Shown here piece after piece: positions 11,215 to 21,870 of a stretch of 64,000 nt of DNA. The stretch comes from Balaenoptera acutorostrata. Its lineage: Eukaryota > Chordata > Mammalia > Artiodactyla > Balaenopteridae. Within the stretch, counting starts at the first letter, position 1, and each line of letters opens with the position of its first letter. A program made the translations under genes and the position numbers. The notes beneath the pieces were generated by a model. It was not told the DNA's origin and made no database searches. It was given only the letters and a program-made list of their open reading frames with translations. The stretch spans positions 3,286,001 through 3,350,000 of the forward strand of contig NC_080067.1 in the NCBI RefSeq assembly GCF_949987535.1, in the 5' to 3' direction.

Positions 11215-11529
11215 TTTGTATCATTTTTTTTAGATTCCGCATATAAGTGATATTATATGATGTTTGTCTTTCTCCGTCTGACTTACTTCACTTAGTATGA
11301 TAATCTCTAGGTCCATCCATGTTGCTGCAGATGGCATTATTTCATTCTTTTTTATGGCTGTGTAATATTCCATTGTATATATGTACCACATCTTCTTTAT
11401 CCATTCCTCTGTGGATAGACATTTAGGGGTTTCCATGCCCTGGCTATTGTGAATAGTGCTCCTGTGAACATATGGGTGCATGTTTCTTTTCGAACTATGT
11501 TGTTCTCTGGATATATTTGGCCAAAATTT

Positions 11530-11896
11530 GATGACCTGGATTTATCTTTGTGTCAAAGGCACCATGTTTACCAAGTTTATGCAACCATATCTTAAGGGTG
11601 TTCTTAGACATTTTTAAAGTGTCAACAACTCTTCCATAAAAGATACTATTTCACAGATTACTTTATCAGTGTCCTAATGTGGTGGCATTGTGACCTACGA
11701 ATGTAACCTACCTGAGTAGTTCTGCATCCATGGGTGTTCATCAGTACTTGGCAAATTGTTGGCAATGCTTGCTGAGTGCCAGCTTCCGAGTCTGTCTGTC
11801 TAATTCTTGGGAAGTAGTTTGTCTACAATGAGACTCTAGGCCCAAATCAAGTATATTTTTGAAGCTACTTCTAATCACACTGAAAATTATCCAAGC
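11530..11896. other. Unassigned sequence
   Basis: This stretch between two L1 insertions has no recognisable repeat or exon. Confidence 0.4.
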
Positions 11897-11913
11897 AGCA
11901 TATTTTATTTTTA

Positions 11914-12123
11914 TTTTTTAAAATAACTTTTATTGGAGTATAGTTGATTTACAATGTTGTGTGAGTTTCAGGTGTACAGCAAAGTGACTCAGTTATACAT
12001 TTACATCTGTCTACTCTTTTTGAGATTCTTTTCCCATGTAGGCCATTACAGAGCATTGATCAGAGTTCCCTGTGCTGTACAGTAGGTCCCTGTTGGTTAC
12101 CTATTTTATATATAGTAGTGTGT
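11914..12123 (-). mobile_element. L1 3'UTR-only insertion with 17-bp TSD
   Basis: The stretch is the antisense L1 3'UTR (AACTTTTATTGGAGTATAG, then CCCTGTGCTGTACAGTAGG). A perfect 17-bp TSD, AGCATATTTTATTTTTA, lies at 11,897-11,913 and 12,124-12,140. Only about 210 bp of the 3' end was copied. Confidence 0.96.
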
Positions 12124-12140
12124 AGCATATTTTATTTTTA

Positions 12141-13584
12141 AACTCACTTCATGTAGCAGTAACATAGTTACCTGTGTCTTTTAAAAGAGAGTATCAGCAG
12201 GTCTGTAAAGATTATTATCAAATTTTAAAATGAGATGGTGTGAAGGGAGCCCTTTCCCACCTCCTTCAAACACTTTTTCTACTAACAAAGTTATGCAGAA
12301 ATCTTAATCCGTTTAACATTCTGTTAAGGTTTCAGATACTTCTTCCTCCCCTCTCACCAGCCCTTGCTACAGAAAACAGCCCACGTTCTTACAAATCAGG
12401 CCAAAGCAATCTCTTTGTCAAGAGCTGAGCCCCAGTGGATCCTGTGGAAGAGTCTCCCCCTCTGTCCAGGAGAGAAGTCAGGTTGTGTAACCCTACCGCC
12501 GGGACAGGAGCGGGGTTACACGGCGTGGGTGGAAAATGGTTCTTGCTCATGCACAGAAGCAGATCAGCTTTGGGGACAAGCTCCACTCAGCTGGGTGCCT
12601 TGCCCAGAAGGGGGTGGGGCTGGTAGCCTGAGAAACTGGGTGTTTTTCCCAGGCTTCTGGGTCACCGCCGCTGCCTTTCAATGCCCTTTAAAAAGCACCT
12701 CGAGGAAACTTCTCATTGGCAGCCGAGGAGCCCACTAGCTCCAGGGGAAGAATCTGAGCAGGAGGAAAGAAGAATGTTCTCCCCTCTCTATTTTGCAGGG
12801 CTCCTGGAAAGTGGGCTTTAGTGCATTTGTTTTAGACACGGGGCCAAAAGTAGCAGTTTAAAACGTGCTTTGTTCTGTTTGGGTTTTGAGGCTTCAAGTA
12901 ATCTGATTTCCTTGCTACTTATTACTGTAAAACAATTTTAATCACATAGGTATTTTCCTGACATTTAATAGTTTGGATCAGGGTGTGATCTTACCGATAC
13001 CTTGCTCTCAAAATGCTGCAGGGGATAGTTCTATTTATTTCAAAGGACTTCACATCTGAGAACTTTCTCAAGAAAACCATCTACTTCTCATAACAAGAGT
13101 CTATTCTATTTGACTTGAGTCATTTATTCCGGGACTATGGCTCTCAATTGTGTGATTTTTTTTTTTTTTTGGATTGACTTGTTTAGGTCAAATAAAATGT
13201 TAACCCATTTTAAAGGTACAATATGTACCAAATTGTTCAGCGGGTTTGTGAGTCTATATTTATGCTGAGCCCCTGACGCATTTCAAATAATTTTTTTCCT
13301 TTAATCTTTTTTAATTATCAAAGGAATAACATGCTTTTTATTTAAAAAATCAATAATACAGGAAATGTTAAAAATAAGAGGACTCCATCCCAGTGTCACT
13401 GTGTGACACCACTTAGCATTTGTGGGCTAGCCTGAGAAACAAAAAAGTTTTTCTGCAACACATGGCCACGTATCCAGAATGCTAGAATGTTAGACTGGAA
13501 AGAGACAGAGAGATTATTTATTCAAACCTTCTCAATTTCAAGGAGCAATATTTGGCCCCCAAATGGGGAGGTAATTTGTCTGAG
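12141..13584. other. Unassigned sequence, moderately GC-rich at 12.4-12.75 kb
   Basis: There is no recognised exon. The part from 12,400 to 12,750 is richer in GC and has several overlapping open frames of 62-124 codons in both strands. None resembles a protein family, and CpGs are few, so I do not call a promoter. A T14 run lies near 13,158. Confidence 0.35.
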
Positions 13585-13596
13585 GTTATCATTTTA

Positions 13597-13943
13597 TTTT
13601 TATTTATTTATAAATTTATTTATTTTATTTATTTTTATTTTTGGCTGCGTTGGGTCTTCGTGGCTGTGCGCGGGCTTTCTCTAGTTGCGGCGAGAGGGGG
13701 GCTACTCTTCGTTGCGGTGCGCAGGCTTCTCACTGCGGTGGCTTCTCTTGTTGTGGAGCACAGGCTCTAGGCAGGTAGGTTCAGTAGTTGTGGCTCGCAG
13801 GCTCTAGAGCACAGGCTCAGTAGTTGTGGCGCCCGGGCTTAGTTGCTCCGCGGCATGTGGGATCTTCCCGGACCAGGGCTCGAACCCGTGTCCCCTGCAT
13901 TGGCAGGCGGATTCTTAACCACTGTGCCACCAGGGGAGCCCCA
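13597..13943 (-). mobile_element. CHR-type SINE with 12-bp TSD
   Basis: On the minus strand the copy starts with a GGCTCCCCTGGTGGCACAGT head, keeps a well-preserved B box (GGTTCGAGCCCTGGTCC), and ends in a long AAATAAATAAA-type tail (13,597-13,640). A perfect TSD, GTTATCATTTTA, lies at 13,585-13,596 and 13,944-13,955. It is among the best-preserved SINEs here and hence one of the youngest. Confidence 0.97.
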
Positions 13944-14034
13944 GTTATCATTTTAATATGCCTGTGTCTTGGCCTTTGAACCCAAGTACTTGGCATCTAG
14001 GACCCTTTCTGGGGTATCACACTGCTGACAAGTT

Positions 14035-14400
14035 TTTAATGTGTAACCTTTCATTTTTAGTATCTTTTATTATCTGATCACAAAAGTAATAAATGCTCTT
14101 TGTAGAAGCTCACCTGTCCTCTCGCGACACACCATTGAAATGCTGGTGTATTTTCTTCCAGGCATTTTTCTGTGCCGTCTTTGTACAAAAATGGGATCAG
14201 GCTTCCCATGATTTTGTGCACTTTTTTTTTTTTTTTGGCTTAATATATGATGAATTTATTCCATGTCATTGAACATTATTCCTTAAAATTATTTTTAATA
14301 GTTGCATGGCAATCTGTGCTATAGAGGTACCATAACATCTAAGTCCCATTCATGGCCATTTGAGAAGGTACCAGTTCTTCAACACGAAGAGTTTGTCTTG
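14035..14400 (-). mobile_element. Old L1 (L1M) 3' fragment, antisense
   Basis: The stretch follows the antisense 3' region of old L1s: CACAAAAGTAATAAATGCTC, then TTCTTCCAGGCATTTTTCTG, CAAAAATGGGATCAGGC and, more decayed, the segment AGTTGCATGGCAATCTGTG, which stands for the family's TGCATAGTATTCCATTG. A 14-15 base T run interrupts it at 14,223. Confidence 0.5.
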
Positions 14401-14764
14401 AACACAGCTGAATACAAATCTTTGCTTATTTTGCATGCTGTCTGGAAACGCATGAGCATGGAAATCATAGTCGTTCTATAATTTAGGAAATTCCTGGAAG
14501 GCTGGTGAATCATTAAAACCCAAAGTTATTTCATGTCACTACATTAGATATCCTTTAGTTAAAGTAAATAAAATCAGATCACTTTAGAGAACAAATCTAT
14601 TCAGCTCTGACTTGGTCTAAGATGACTTCATCATTGTTAATTAGCCACATGTCTGTTTTATTAGCCAACTGCAAGAAGGATTAGGATAATATGCCTTATT
14701 ACTTGGTAGATAAAGCCTCTGTCTTCACAGTGTATTTTTTAAAGCTAATAAAACAAACAATAGT

Positions 14765-15012
14765 AATAGTAATCATAGGAACAGCTCCTACTTCTTGAGA
14801 GTACACAGTGTGGTAGCTATGTGCCGAGCTCTTTACAAACATTACACTCAGTCTTCACAAGGCCCAATGAGGTAGGCACTTGTTTTATCCCCACTTTATA
14901 GAGAAAGGAGCTGTAGCTCAGAGAGGTTAAGTAACTTGCCTGAGGTGGCACAGTGAATGAATGGTGGAAAGCAGACTTGAACCCAGGCCTGCCTCACTCC
15001 AAAATCCAAGAT
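14765..15012 (-). mobile_element. MIR SINE, antisense
   Basis: This is a well-kept reverse-complement MIR: TATGTGCCGAGCTCTTTAC, CCCAATGAGGTAGGCACT, TTATAGAGAAAGGAGCTG, then CAGAGAGGTTAAGTAACTTG and a GACTTGAACCCAGGCCTG block. Nearly full length. Confidence 0.88.
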
Positions 15013-15087
15013 TGGGGTCAACCTCTCTCCAAGGCAATTCAGAGGAATTATTGTTTTTTCTTGATGATTTAAATGCCTTTGTTAGCA

Positions 15088-15245
15088 GTGGTTCTTAACC
15101 TTTGGGGAACTGTAGAACCATTTGAGAATCTGTACTATTGCCTGGAAAATGGTCTATTTGAAAAAATATGCAAAATTAAAAGTCAAATTTCAAGAGATAT
15201 AGTTTCTAGCTTGAAGACTCCCACATTTGAGTGGTATCCTTTGAG
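15088..15245 (+). mobile_element. Probable hAT-type MER fragment
   Basis: The left end AGCAGTGGTTCTTAACCTTT is the terminal sequence typical of non-autonomous Charlie-type hAT elements, followed by an ACCATTTGAGAATCTG block common to several MER families. The right end is not clear and the exact family cannot be fixed by eye. Confidence 0.5.
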
Positions 15246-15249
15246 TCAT

Positions 15250-16980
15250 TACAATTTTTCAATCTTCTGGAATCTTTTGCTAAAATACAAATAACCCTGT
15301 AAGAGGAATACCTGGAGTGCTTATCAACTAAAATCATGGCATTTTTGCTGAGACTGACTATGTAAATGGGAACAAAGATGGCAGGAAGCACTTGTTACAT
15401 GCTGTACCTGTTGCTTATTTTTTCTGGAACCAGCCAGTTCAAGATGAGACCCCTAAACATTTTAGTAATGACACTGAATCATTACTACAGCATAGTTCCT
15501 GAGATATTATTTCACAGCCAGATAATTAACTCTGAAGATATCCAACAATTATTTAGTGAAATATGAAGTAAAACCTTCATGTTTGCCCTGCTCATTCAAT
15601 TAGCGTAGGTTAAAGGAACAAAGGCAAATTATTTAAATATTAGTCTGTACAACATGTTAGGAAGATAAAAAGGAATCTAGTGCCCCCCCCCAAAAAATCC
15701 TGAACGTTATAAAACCAACACAGTGGTTTAAACATTTTTTGTGTCACTACTCCCATCATTAATGCATATAATTGAGAGTAGATTGTTTTTCAGTGCAGTT
15801 TTTCTGATCATCTCTGAACTCTCTGATGCTCCTAACGATGTTAGCTTTAGAATTTAAACCAGTGGATTCATTTTCTTAGTGTGATAGAAAACAAGAAAAG
15901 AAATAGTAACTTCAGCTTAATTTTAGGTAGGTAAATCACAGGTGGATAAGCCTGTCGTTTTGACTTTTTTGTTTTGCTGTGCAAGTGACAGAATGCACCA
16001 TGTAATACATTCTAAAATGTCACTAAGAAGACGTGCTAAATGAAATCTCTTTAAATTTAGGGGAAGTGGGAGCAAAGTCGTGGGGACAGAGGGTAAGGTG
16101 TTAGGCAGGCACTCTGATGTGTGTGGTTTGAAATGATCTCTTAGAATTGAATGGCTGAAATTTAATTCTTCTGCTCTATTGACTGAAGTGTATTTGGAAA
16201 ATAAAATGTGGTATTGAGCCTCCAAGAATACAAATAAATGCATTCTCAATTAATATTTACATGATAAGTACTTATATAAAAACTAGGTACAGGAATTCTT
16301 TTCTCTTTAGAATATGTATAATATGTAACATATTTGAGGATTAAAGGCCATGTTGCCTGGGCATCTGAGGCTCTACCTAAACAACATCTTTCTTGTGATG
16401 TTACTGTGGGTTTGGAGTTGGGTCTTTGTTTTTGAACACTGTGAGTCTGATTCTCCCAGGGCTTAAATCACTCCTCAGTCATCAGTTGGGTGTTCATTCA
16501 TTCTTTCAGGCTACCGATAACGAGATTTACTGCACTGTGAGGGAAGGAGGGGACTCTTGACTCAGTCGATTTTACCATTTATAATAGGTTTGACGGAGGA
16601 AATTTAAAGTAAGAGCTACGTTATTAGCTGCCGATGCATGAACTAGTACCCTACTGAGGGGCCTGAAAGGGTTGAAAATGTTTAACTCACCGAGAGGCAA
16701 TGAGATTGCAGTTGGGGAGAAGGAAGTTCCTTTTTTTAATGCCCAAAGACAATTAAATGTACACTACAGACCATAACTTCAGTCTTCTGTCAAACTTGCA
16801 GGGTCTGGAGCCTGTGAAGCCAGCTGACCAGAGTTCCAAAGCAATCAGCCAGGCACAGCTGCTTCCTCTTTTAGGAACAAAAAATTGACCCCGAAATAAA
16901 TTGTCTCGCAGGTATCATCAGCCCAGAATGACTACTGTCATTTAGCCTCAAAGTGTTTTCTTTTCTTATATCTTACTCCA
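15250..16980. other. Unassigned sequence
   Basis: I see no exon or named repeat here. The stretch is AT-rich. Short open frames (for example 108 codons on the minus strand, ending near 15,923) do not look like protein. Confidence 0.4.
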
Positions 16981-16989
16981 TTTCTTTAG

Positions 16990-17158
16990 CACCTCACTCT
17001 TCAGATGTGGGCCCTGGTCCAGCCCTGCAGTCAGCCCTGGGAGCTTGTTAGAAATGCAGCATCTGAGGCCCCCAACCTAGACCTTCTGGACCAGAATCTG
17101 CATTCAACGAGATGCCCCAGGGATTCATTAACGTCTGCCAAGCTCTGCTGTAAAACAG
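16990..17158 (+). mobile_element. MER5A hAT element
   Basis: GGGAGCTTGTTAGAAATGCA, a TGAGGCCCCCAACCTAGACC block, GACCAGAATCTGCATTCAAC and a CCCCAGGGATTCATTAA block are consecutive pieces of MER5A. This is the best-preserved MER5A in the window. Confidence 0.85.
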
Positions 17159-17159
17159 T

Positions 17160-18600
17160 GAAGCGATGACTGAAGAGTTGCCACCATTATGACTCTGAAG
17201 AGTTCGTGTAGCTCCCGAATGGACCCAACTTTTCTCTAAAGGCAGTGTCCTCACCGGGAAACCCAACCCACTGGCTTAGAGGAGTGTGAGACCAGAAAGC
17301 TCCTTTCCCCCCAGACTTCCTTCTCTCCCTCCCTCACTTTCATCCAAACAGTGTGTAGTCCAATAAAGCCTAACTAATCCCACAATTAGGAGAGATTTAC
17401 CAATTTGTAACACCAAAAAACCAAACTCCACAATTTGTATTAATTTCATCCTCTTTTCCCCAAAACTACTTCTAGAATGACAAACAAATCAGAAGTTAGA
17501 TGGATTCACAATTCACCACCTTCGCCCCTTTACTCTCTGCCTAGTGGCCAAATGGATAAAAACTCTGAAAGAGACTTATGAAATAAACCTGGATAGTATA
17601 CAAACTGGTTACCGAATGAGAGGAACACAGTTGAACACATGTATCACTATCATGTACAGAACTCTGTTTCATAGTCCCACAAAGTGGAGAGGAACCTGGT
17701 TTGCTTTGAAGACGGTTTCTATCCAGTGACAACCAAAACAGATGGAATGAACATATTCCTATAAGCTTCAAAAATTCTTTCAACTTATTTTTAAATGACT
17801 TGCTCTGAGAGTCTAAAAGGACCGCGTGCTTTCTTTCTTACTGACTTATGTGAGAAGATAATAGTTTGCAGAGAAATTCAGTGAAGCTGCTGATAAAATG
17901 CTTTAAAAATATATTTCAGAGAGTGGAGCGGTAATAGTGATGTCAAAACAGTATCCCCGAGTTCTCCAGCCCACTTAAACCAGCCCAGGCCTAGCACGGC
18001 CATTTCTCCCCATCAGCCAGACAAAATGGAAGAGTAAAAATCAATCCTGTATTTCATTGACTCTCAGAATACAGTTCTCTTCATGGCCTGTTAATAAAAT
18101 ATACCCTTGGAAGGGAGCCAGACTTCTCTTAGGCAGTTCAGACTCTCTGAAATAGAGGAAAATTGCAAGGGGTAGGTAGCAGAGGAATATAGAAGTAAAA
18201 AATTAACTTTTGGGGTCAAAATTCTTATCTAAACGGACTGACTGGTCTGATTATTTTTTTGAAGTATTGTGTTCATACCAGTGTTTAAATTGAATCATGA
18301 GTAATGATTTAACTGAAGTTACGCTGCGTCATCAACTCTCAACAACACTGAGAAACCAAATCATTTCTGAGTTCACGTTCCTCACGTGCAGAAGAGCACG
18401 TGGTGTCACGGAAGCCCCCAGCTGGGTGAGATCTCTCGGTGGCTCAAAAGCAAGGGTGTGAGGAAGAAGAGAACATGGGAACAGAAGGGTTTCGCTGAGT
18501 AGGTTGAAGAGAGGGTTCAAAGTCAGGCTGAACACCCCATTTGCCTCCATCTCTACTTGGGACCTGAGTAATGGAGGTGACCAGCCCAGGAGCCCAATGT
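17160..18600. other. Unassigned sequence
   Basis: No repeat or exon is recognised. Open frames of 61-80 codons overlap on both strands at 17,541-17,783 without a protein signature. Confidence 0.4.
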
Positions 18601-18615
18601 CGATGAAGGCCTAAC

Positions 18616-18694
18616 ATTTTTTTTTAAACCCCAGGAATGATGAGTAAATGTCTGTGACATTTCGGTTAATTGGAGTTGGTGTTGGGGAACCTTT

Positions 18695-18733
<39 letters not shown>

Positions 18734-19054
18734 TGGCTGTGTTGGGTCTTCGTTTCTGTGCGAGGGCTTTCTCTAGTTGTGGCAAGCGGGGGCCACTCTT
18801 CATCGCGGTGTGCGGGCCTCTCACTATCGCGGCCTCTCTTGTTGCGGAGCACAGGCTCCAGACGCGCAGCCTCAGTAGTTGTGGCATGCGGGTTCAGTAC
18901 TTGTGGCTTGCGGGCTCTAGAGCGCAGGCTCAGTAGTTGTGGTGCATGGGCCTAGTTGCTCCGCGGCATGTGGGATCCTCCCAGACCAGGGCTCGAACCC
19001 GTGTCCCCTGCATTAGCAGGCAGATTCTCAACCACTGCGCCGCCAGGGAAGCCC
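18616..19054 (-). mobile_element. CHR-type SINE with about 75 bp of extra 3' sequence inside its TSDs
   Basis: The SINE body with its TTTA-repeat tail occupies about 18,691-19,054. Its immediate left flank does not match its right flank. Instead AAGGCCTAAC occurs at 18,606-18,615 and again at 19,055-19,064. Between the left copy and the SINE tail lie a T9 run (18,617-18,625) and about 65 bp of unrelated DNA. Read on the minus strand, the inserted unit is SINE, AAAT-repeat, unique DNA, A9, then TSD. This is the form expected if a read-through transcript of the source SINE was copied with its downstream flank. The body is well preserved (B box GGTTCGAGCCCTGGTCTG). Confidence 0.85.
18691..18734. 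repeat. (TTTA)n tail microsatellite of the SINE
   Basis: About ten TTTA units form the internal A-rich tail of the antisense CHR SINE. Confidence 0.92.
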
Positions 19055-19069
19055 AAGGCCTAACTCTTG

Positions 19070-19735
19070 ATGTTGGAGACCCAAATCTAAGCTTCTTAGT
19101 TTCTGCTGTCTTCAAAACAAATGTACGTCTTTAGTGCCACGGTGCATGGCCAAGCACTCAGTCAATGCGTATTGAAGGGATGAACTCAAGAGGCCAAGAG
19201 CACTGTGTCCTTCTCACTGTCTCACCCTTGCCCTTCTCATACTTTGAATGGAATTTCCTTTCCATGCAGGAGACTCGGTTGTGTAAACCTTTGGGCTGGG
19301 GCCACTTTGGAAAATGCCGCTCACGACTCTCCATTCTGTATGGTGCTGCTGAAAAATAAAAATACAGCTTTGGTCTGGAAAGCTCTGATTCTCCTCCTCC
19401 TTATCTTTATGATCTTGGAAAAGGTATTTACTCTCTCTGGATCTTAGCTTCCTTCCTCTAAAGTCATCATCTCTTCCTCTTGTCCCACTTTAGCATTCTA
19501 GAAACCTGGCCCTGTGATTTCAAGTCTGTCTCTCAACAAGGACAAAGATACGAGACTAGGAGTTATGAGAAGCGAGGGAGACCATGAATTCTATATGGGG
19601 AAGTTTCATCTAAAATTCATTACCGTGCTTGAAAGTAATTTATAGATACTCTTTAGTTAAGCCACACCCACCCTTGTAAATGCCAAGCATAGGTCCAGTT
19701 TTAAAGTGTTGTAAAAACTGTATTCCATCCGTTTT
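19070..19735. other. Unassigned sequence, possible L2 3' end
   Basis: At 19,135-19,190 the wording GCCAAGCACTCAGTCAATGC, TATTGAAGGGATGAACTC resembles the L2 3' terminus. The rest has no recognisable repeat or exon. Confidence 0.3.
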
Positions 19736-20455
19736 ATAACAGCTATATTGAGATATAATTCACATACCAATGCAATTCACTCATTTCAAGTGAACTGAAA
19801 TTCTTCATAGAGTTATGTAACCATCACCATCTAATTTTAGATCATTCGTATCACCTCCAAAAGAAACCTGGTACTGATTACCACTGGTGCCTCATTCTCT
19901 CCCCAGCCTTAGGCAACCACGGATCTTCTTTCAGTCTCTATGAATTTGCCTATTGTGGGCATTTCATATCTATGGAATCATACAACGTGTGGTCTTTTGT
20001 GGCTGGCTTTTTGTCACTTAACATTTTCAAGGTTTATTCATGTTGTAGCATGTGTCAGTACTTCATTTCTTTTTACTGCTGAATAATATTCCATTACATG
20101 GGTATACCACACTTTATTTTCCATTCATCAGTTGATGAATGTTTGGGTTGCTCCAGCTTTGGCTATGATTCATAGTGCTGCTGTGAATATTTGTGTGCAA
20201 GTTTTTGTGTGGACATATGTTTTCATTTATCTTACATATATACCTAGGAGTAAAATTGCTTTGTCGTATGGTAACTTCATATTTAACATTTTGAGGAACT
20301 GCCAGACTGTTTTTTAACATACTACACTATTTTACATTCCCCTCAGCAGTGGATAAGTATTCCAGTTTCTCTACATCCTCTCCAACAATGAATATTTTCC
20401 TCTTTTTTTCTGGATTATTACTATTTTAATGGATATGAAGTGATCTCTTGTTGTG
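19735..20455 (-). mobile_element. L1M 3' end, antisense
   Basis: The stretch reads as the antisense 3'UTR and ORF2 C-terminus of a mammalian-wide L1: ATATTGAGATATAATTCACA, ACCATCACCATCTAATTTT, GAATAATATTCCATTACATG, CATCAGTTGATGAATGTTTG, ATACCTAGGAGTAAAATTGC and ACATTCCCCTCAGCAGTG in order. Frames are closed by many stops. It is older than the cetartiodactyl L1s elsewhere in the window. Confidence 0.88.
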
Positions 20456-21420
20456 GTCAGGAAAGTAGCCTGGGACATACAGAGGATCAGATAGACCAGC
20501 CAGGGGAGGAAGAAAGCATTGCAGGAAAGAATGTGCTAGGTCCAAGGGAGTGCAAGGAGGCTAGTGGGATAGAAAGATAGGAAGTGACAAAATCTAGGAA
20601 GAGCCTGTCCACATAGGGGGTTGTAGCCCACATTGAGGAGTTTGAATTTCATTCAGTAAGTAGTGGAAAGGTTCTAAGGGCTTTGGCATAGGAAATGACA
20701 TGATCTGACATAAACTTTAAAAAGACCATATTGGCTGCTTCATGAAGATTTGATGTGTAGAAATGAAGCAGAAGTAGAATCAAGGTGACCATTTAGGAGG
20801 CTTTTGCAGTTGCCTGAATGAGTAGTGACGGTGGCTTGGACTAAGATGGGGCAATGGAAAACCGAGAAGGTGAATGGATTTGGGATTATTTTGTAGACAG
20901 GGCATCATGGTTAAGAGTGTGTGTTCTAAAGCAAGACGAACTAGGTTAGAATACTGATTCCCCCTCTAAGTAGCTTCTCTGTCACAGAATCATTTCATAG
21001 AGTTGTTATGAAAATTGAGTGAGTTAATAATGTTCTCTACGCATCATAAGAGTACCTGGCAGGTAGTGAATGCTTTAGTCAGTGTTGTTGTTGGTATTTT
21101 TTTCCTGTTTAAATGGACAGGTGTTGGCCATGGTTTAGATGGGGAAGTGGGGAGAGGTGTCAAAGACAACTGCCAGGTTTCTGGCCTGAGCACCCAGTGG
21201 TGGATGGTGTCAGGTCCTGAGGTGGAGGAAACCGGAGAGAAGCAGGGTTTGAGGAGAAGGAAGATCAAGAATCTTGTTTTGGACGTGTTCGTTTGAGATG
21301 TGCATGAGATGTACAAGTGGGGACACCAGGCAGCTGGAATCTGGTGCTCAGAGCAATGTCGTGGGCCAGAGATAGAGTTTACATTCAAGATCACACTCAC
21401 TTGTACTGAGTAAATTTGTA
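20440..21420 (+). mobile_element. Unassigned ancient interspersed repeat, split by a MIR
   Basis: The two parts (about 20,456-20,905 and 21,100-21,420) follow a repeat I know by wording but cannot name: GAATGTGCTAGGTCCAAGG, GGTTGTAGCCCACATTG, GAAATGACATGATCTGACAT, TTAGGAGGCTTTTGCAGTTG, GACGGTGGCTTGGACTAAG, then CAACTGCCAGGTTTCTGG, TGGTGTCAGGTCCTGAGG, TTGTTTTGGACGTGTTCG. The order agrees with the remembered consensus and a MIR sits between the halves. The same family occurs at 21,606-21,735 and 59,215-59,625. Confidence 0.6.
20905..21097 (+). mobile_element. MIR SINE inside the ancient repeat
   Basis: CATGGTTAAGAGTGTGTGTTC, AGACGAACTAGGTTAGAATAC, TCATAGAGTTGTTATGAAAA and GAGTACCTGGCAGGTAGTG are successive MIR blocks. 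It separates two parts of the surrounding repeat. Confidence 0.8.
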
Positions 21421-21535
21421 AAACAGTCAGCACTTGGAAATAACTTAACCTCTTCCTCGACTGGCCAGTGCAGGACTTGGCTATTAAAACAACGCAGTGA
21501 TCCTGACTTTCCTTGGAGAGGGGGCAGATACAGCA

Positions 21536-21870
21536 AAAAGAGTGTGGAAATTGTCATCAAACAGACCATCTTTTGATCCCCCACTTACTATGTAGATGAA
21601 CAGTTACAAGTATTGGTGATGGATTCAATGGGATGGAGAGGGGGGATTATGGACAACTCCCAGGTTTCTGTCTTGAGTGCCAGATAGCTTGCAAGGCCAG
21701 TTCCTGAGATGGAGGAAAGTGGGAAGAATGTTTCTCGAAGCCTCCGCTTCCTCAGCTGGAGATTAGTATGCCTTCCTCGTAGGTAAGGACCAAAAGAATG
21801 GACCTAAGATACCTAGCATAGTACCTGGCACATGGGAGATGCTTTGGGCTCTTCTTCCTTTCTTATCTCA
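21536..21870 (+). mobile_element. MIR SINE split by a second copy of the ancient repeat
   Basis: The MIR head (21,536-21,605: AGAGTGTGGAAATTGTCATC up to CCCACTTACTATGTAGATG) and the MIR core/tail (21,735-21,870: CCGCTTCCTCAGCTGGAG, GTACCTGGCACATGGGAG) are separated by 21,606-21,735. That insert contains ACAACTCCCAGGTTTCTG and CAGTTCCTGAGATGGAGG, the same region of the ancient repeat as at 21,125-21,240. Confidence 0.6.

Larger units (their letters stand above)
9864..11519 (-). mobile_element. L1 3' fragment (older copy), interrupted by a younger L1
   Basis: The older element occupies 9,864-10,086 and 11,227-11,519. Its left part has a T-rich tail and the 3'UTR words CTCTAAGTCTGTGAGTCTG; the right part resumes in register with TTAGATTCCGCATATAAGTG and runs into the ORF2 C-terminus (minus-strand residues SMEWIKKM-type region; a frame at 11,230-11,481 reads LSTEEWIKKMWYIYTMEYY). 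TSDs GCCAAAATTT lie at 9,854-9,863 and 11,520-11,529. It is strongly 5'-truncated, as most L1 copies are. Confidence 0.93.

Noticed and set aside
12364..12738. 124-codon frame in a GC-richer patch as an exon
   Set aside because: It overlaps other frames in both strands, has no domain and no convincing splice sites.
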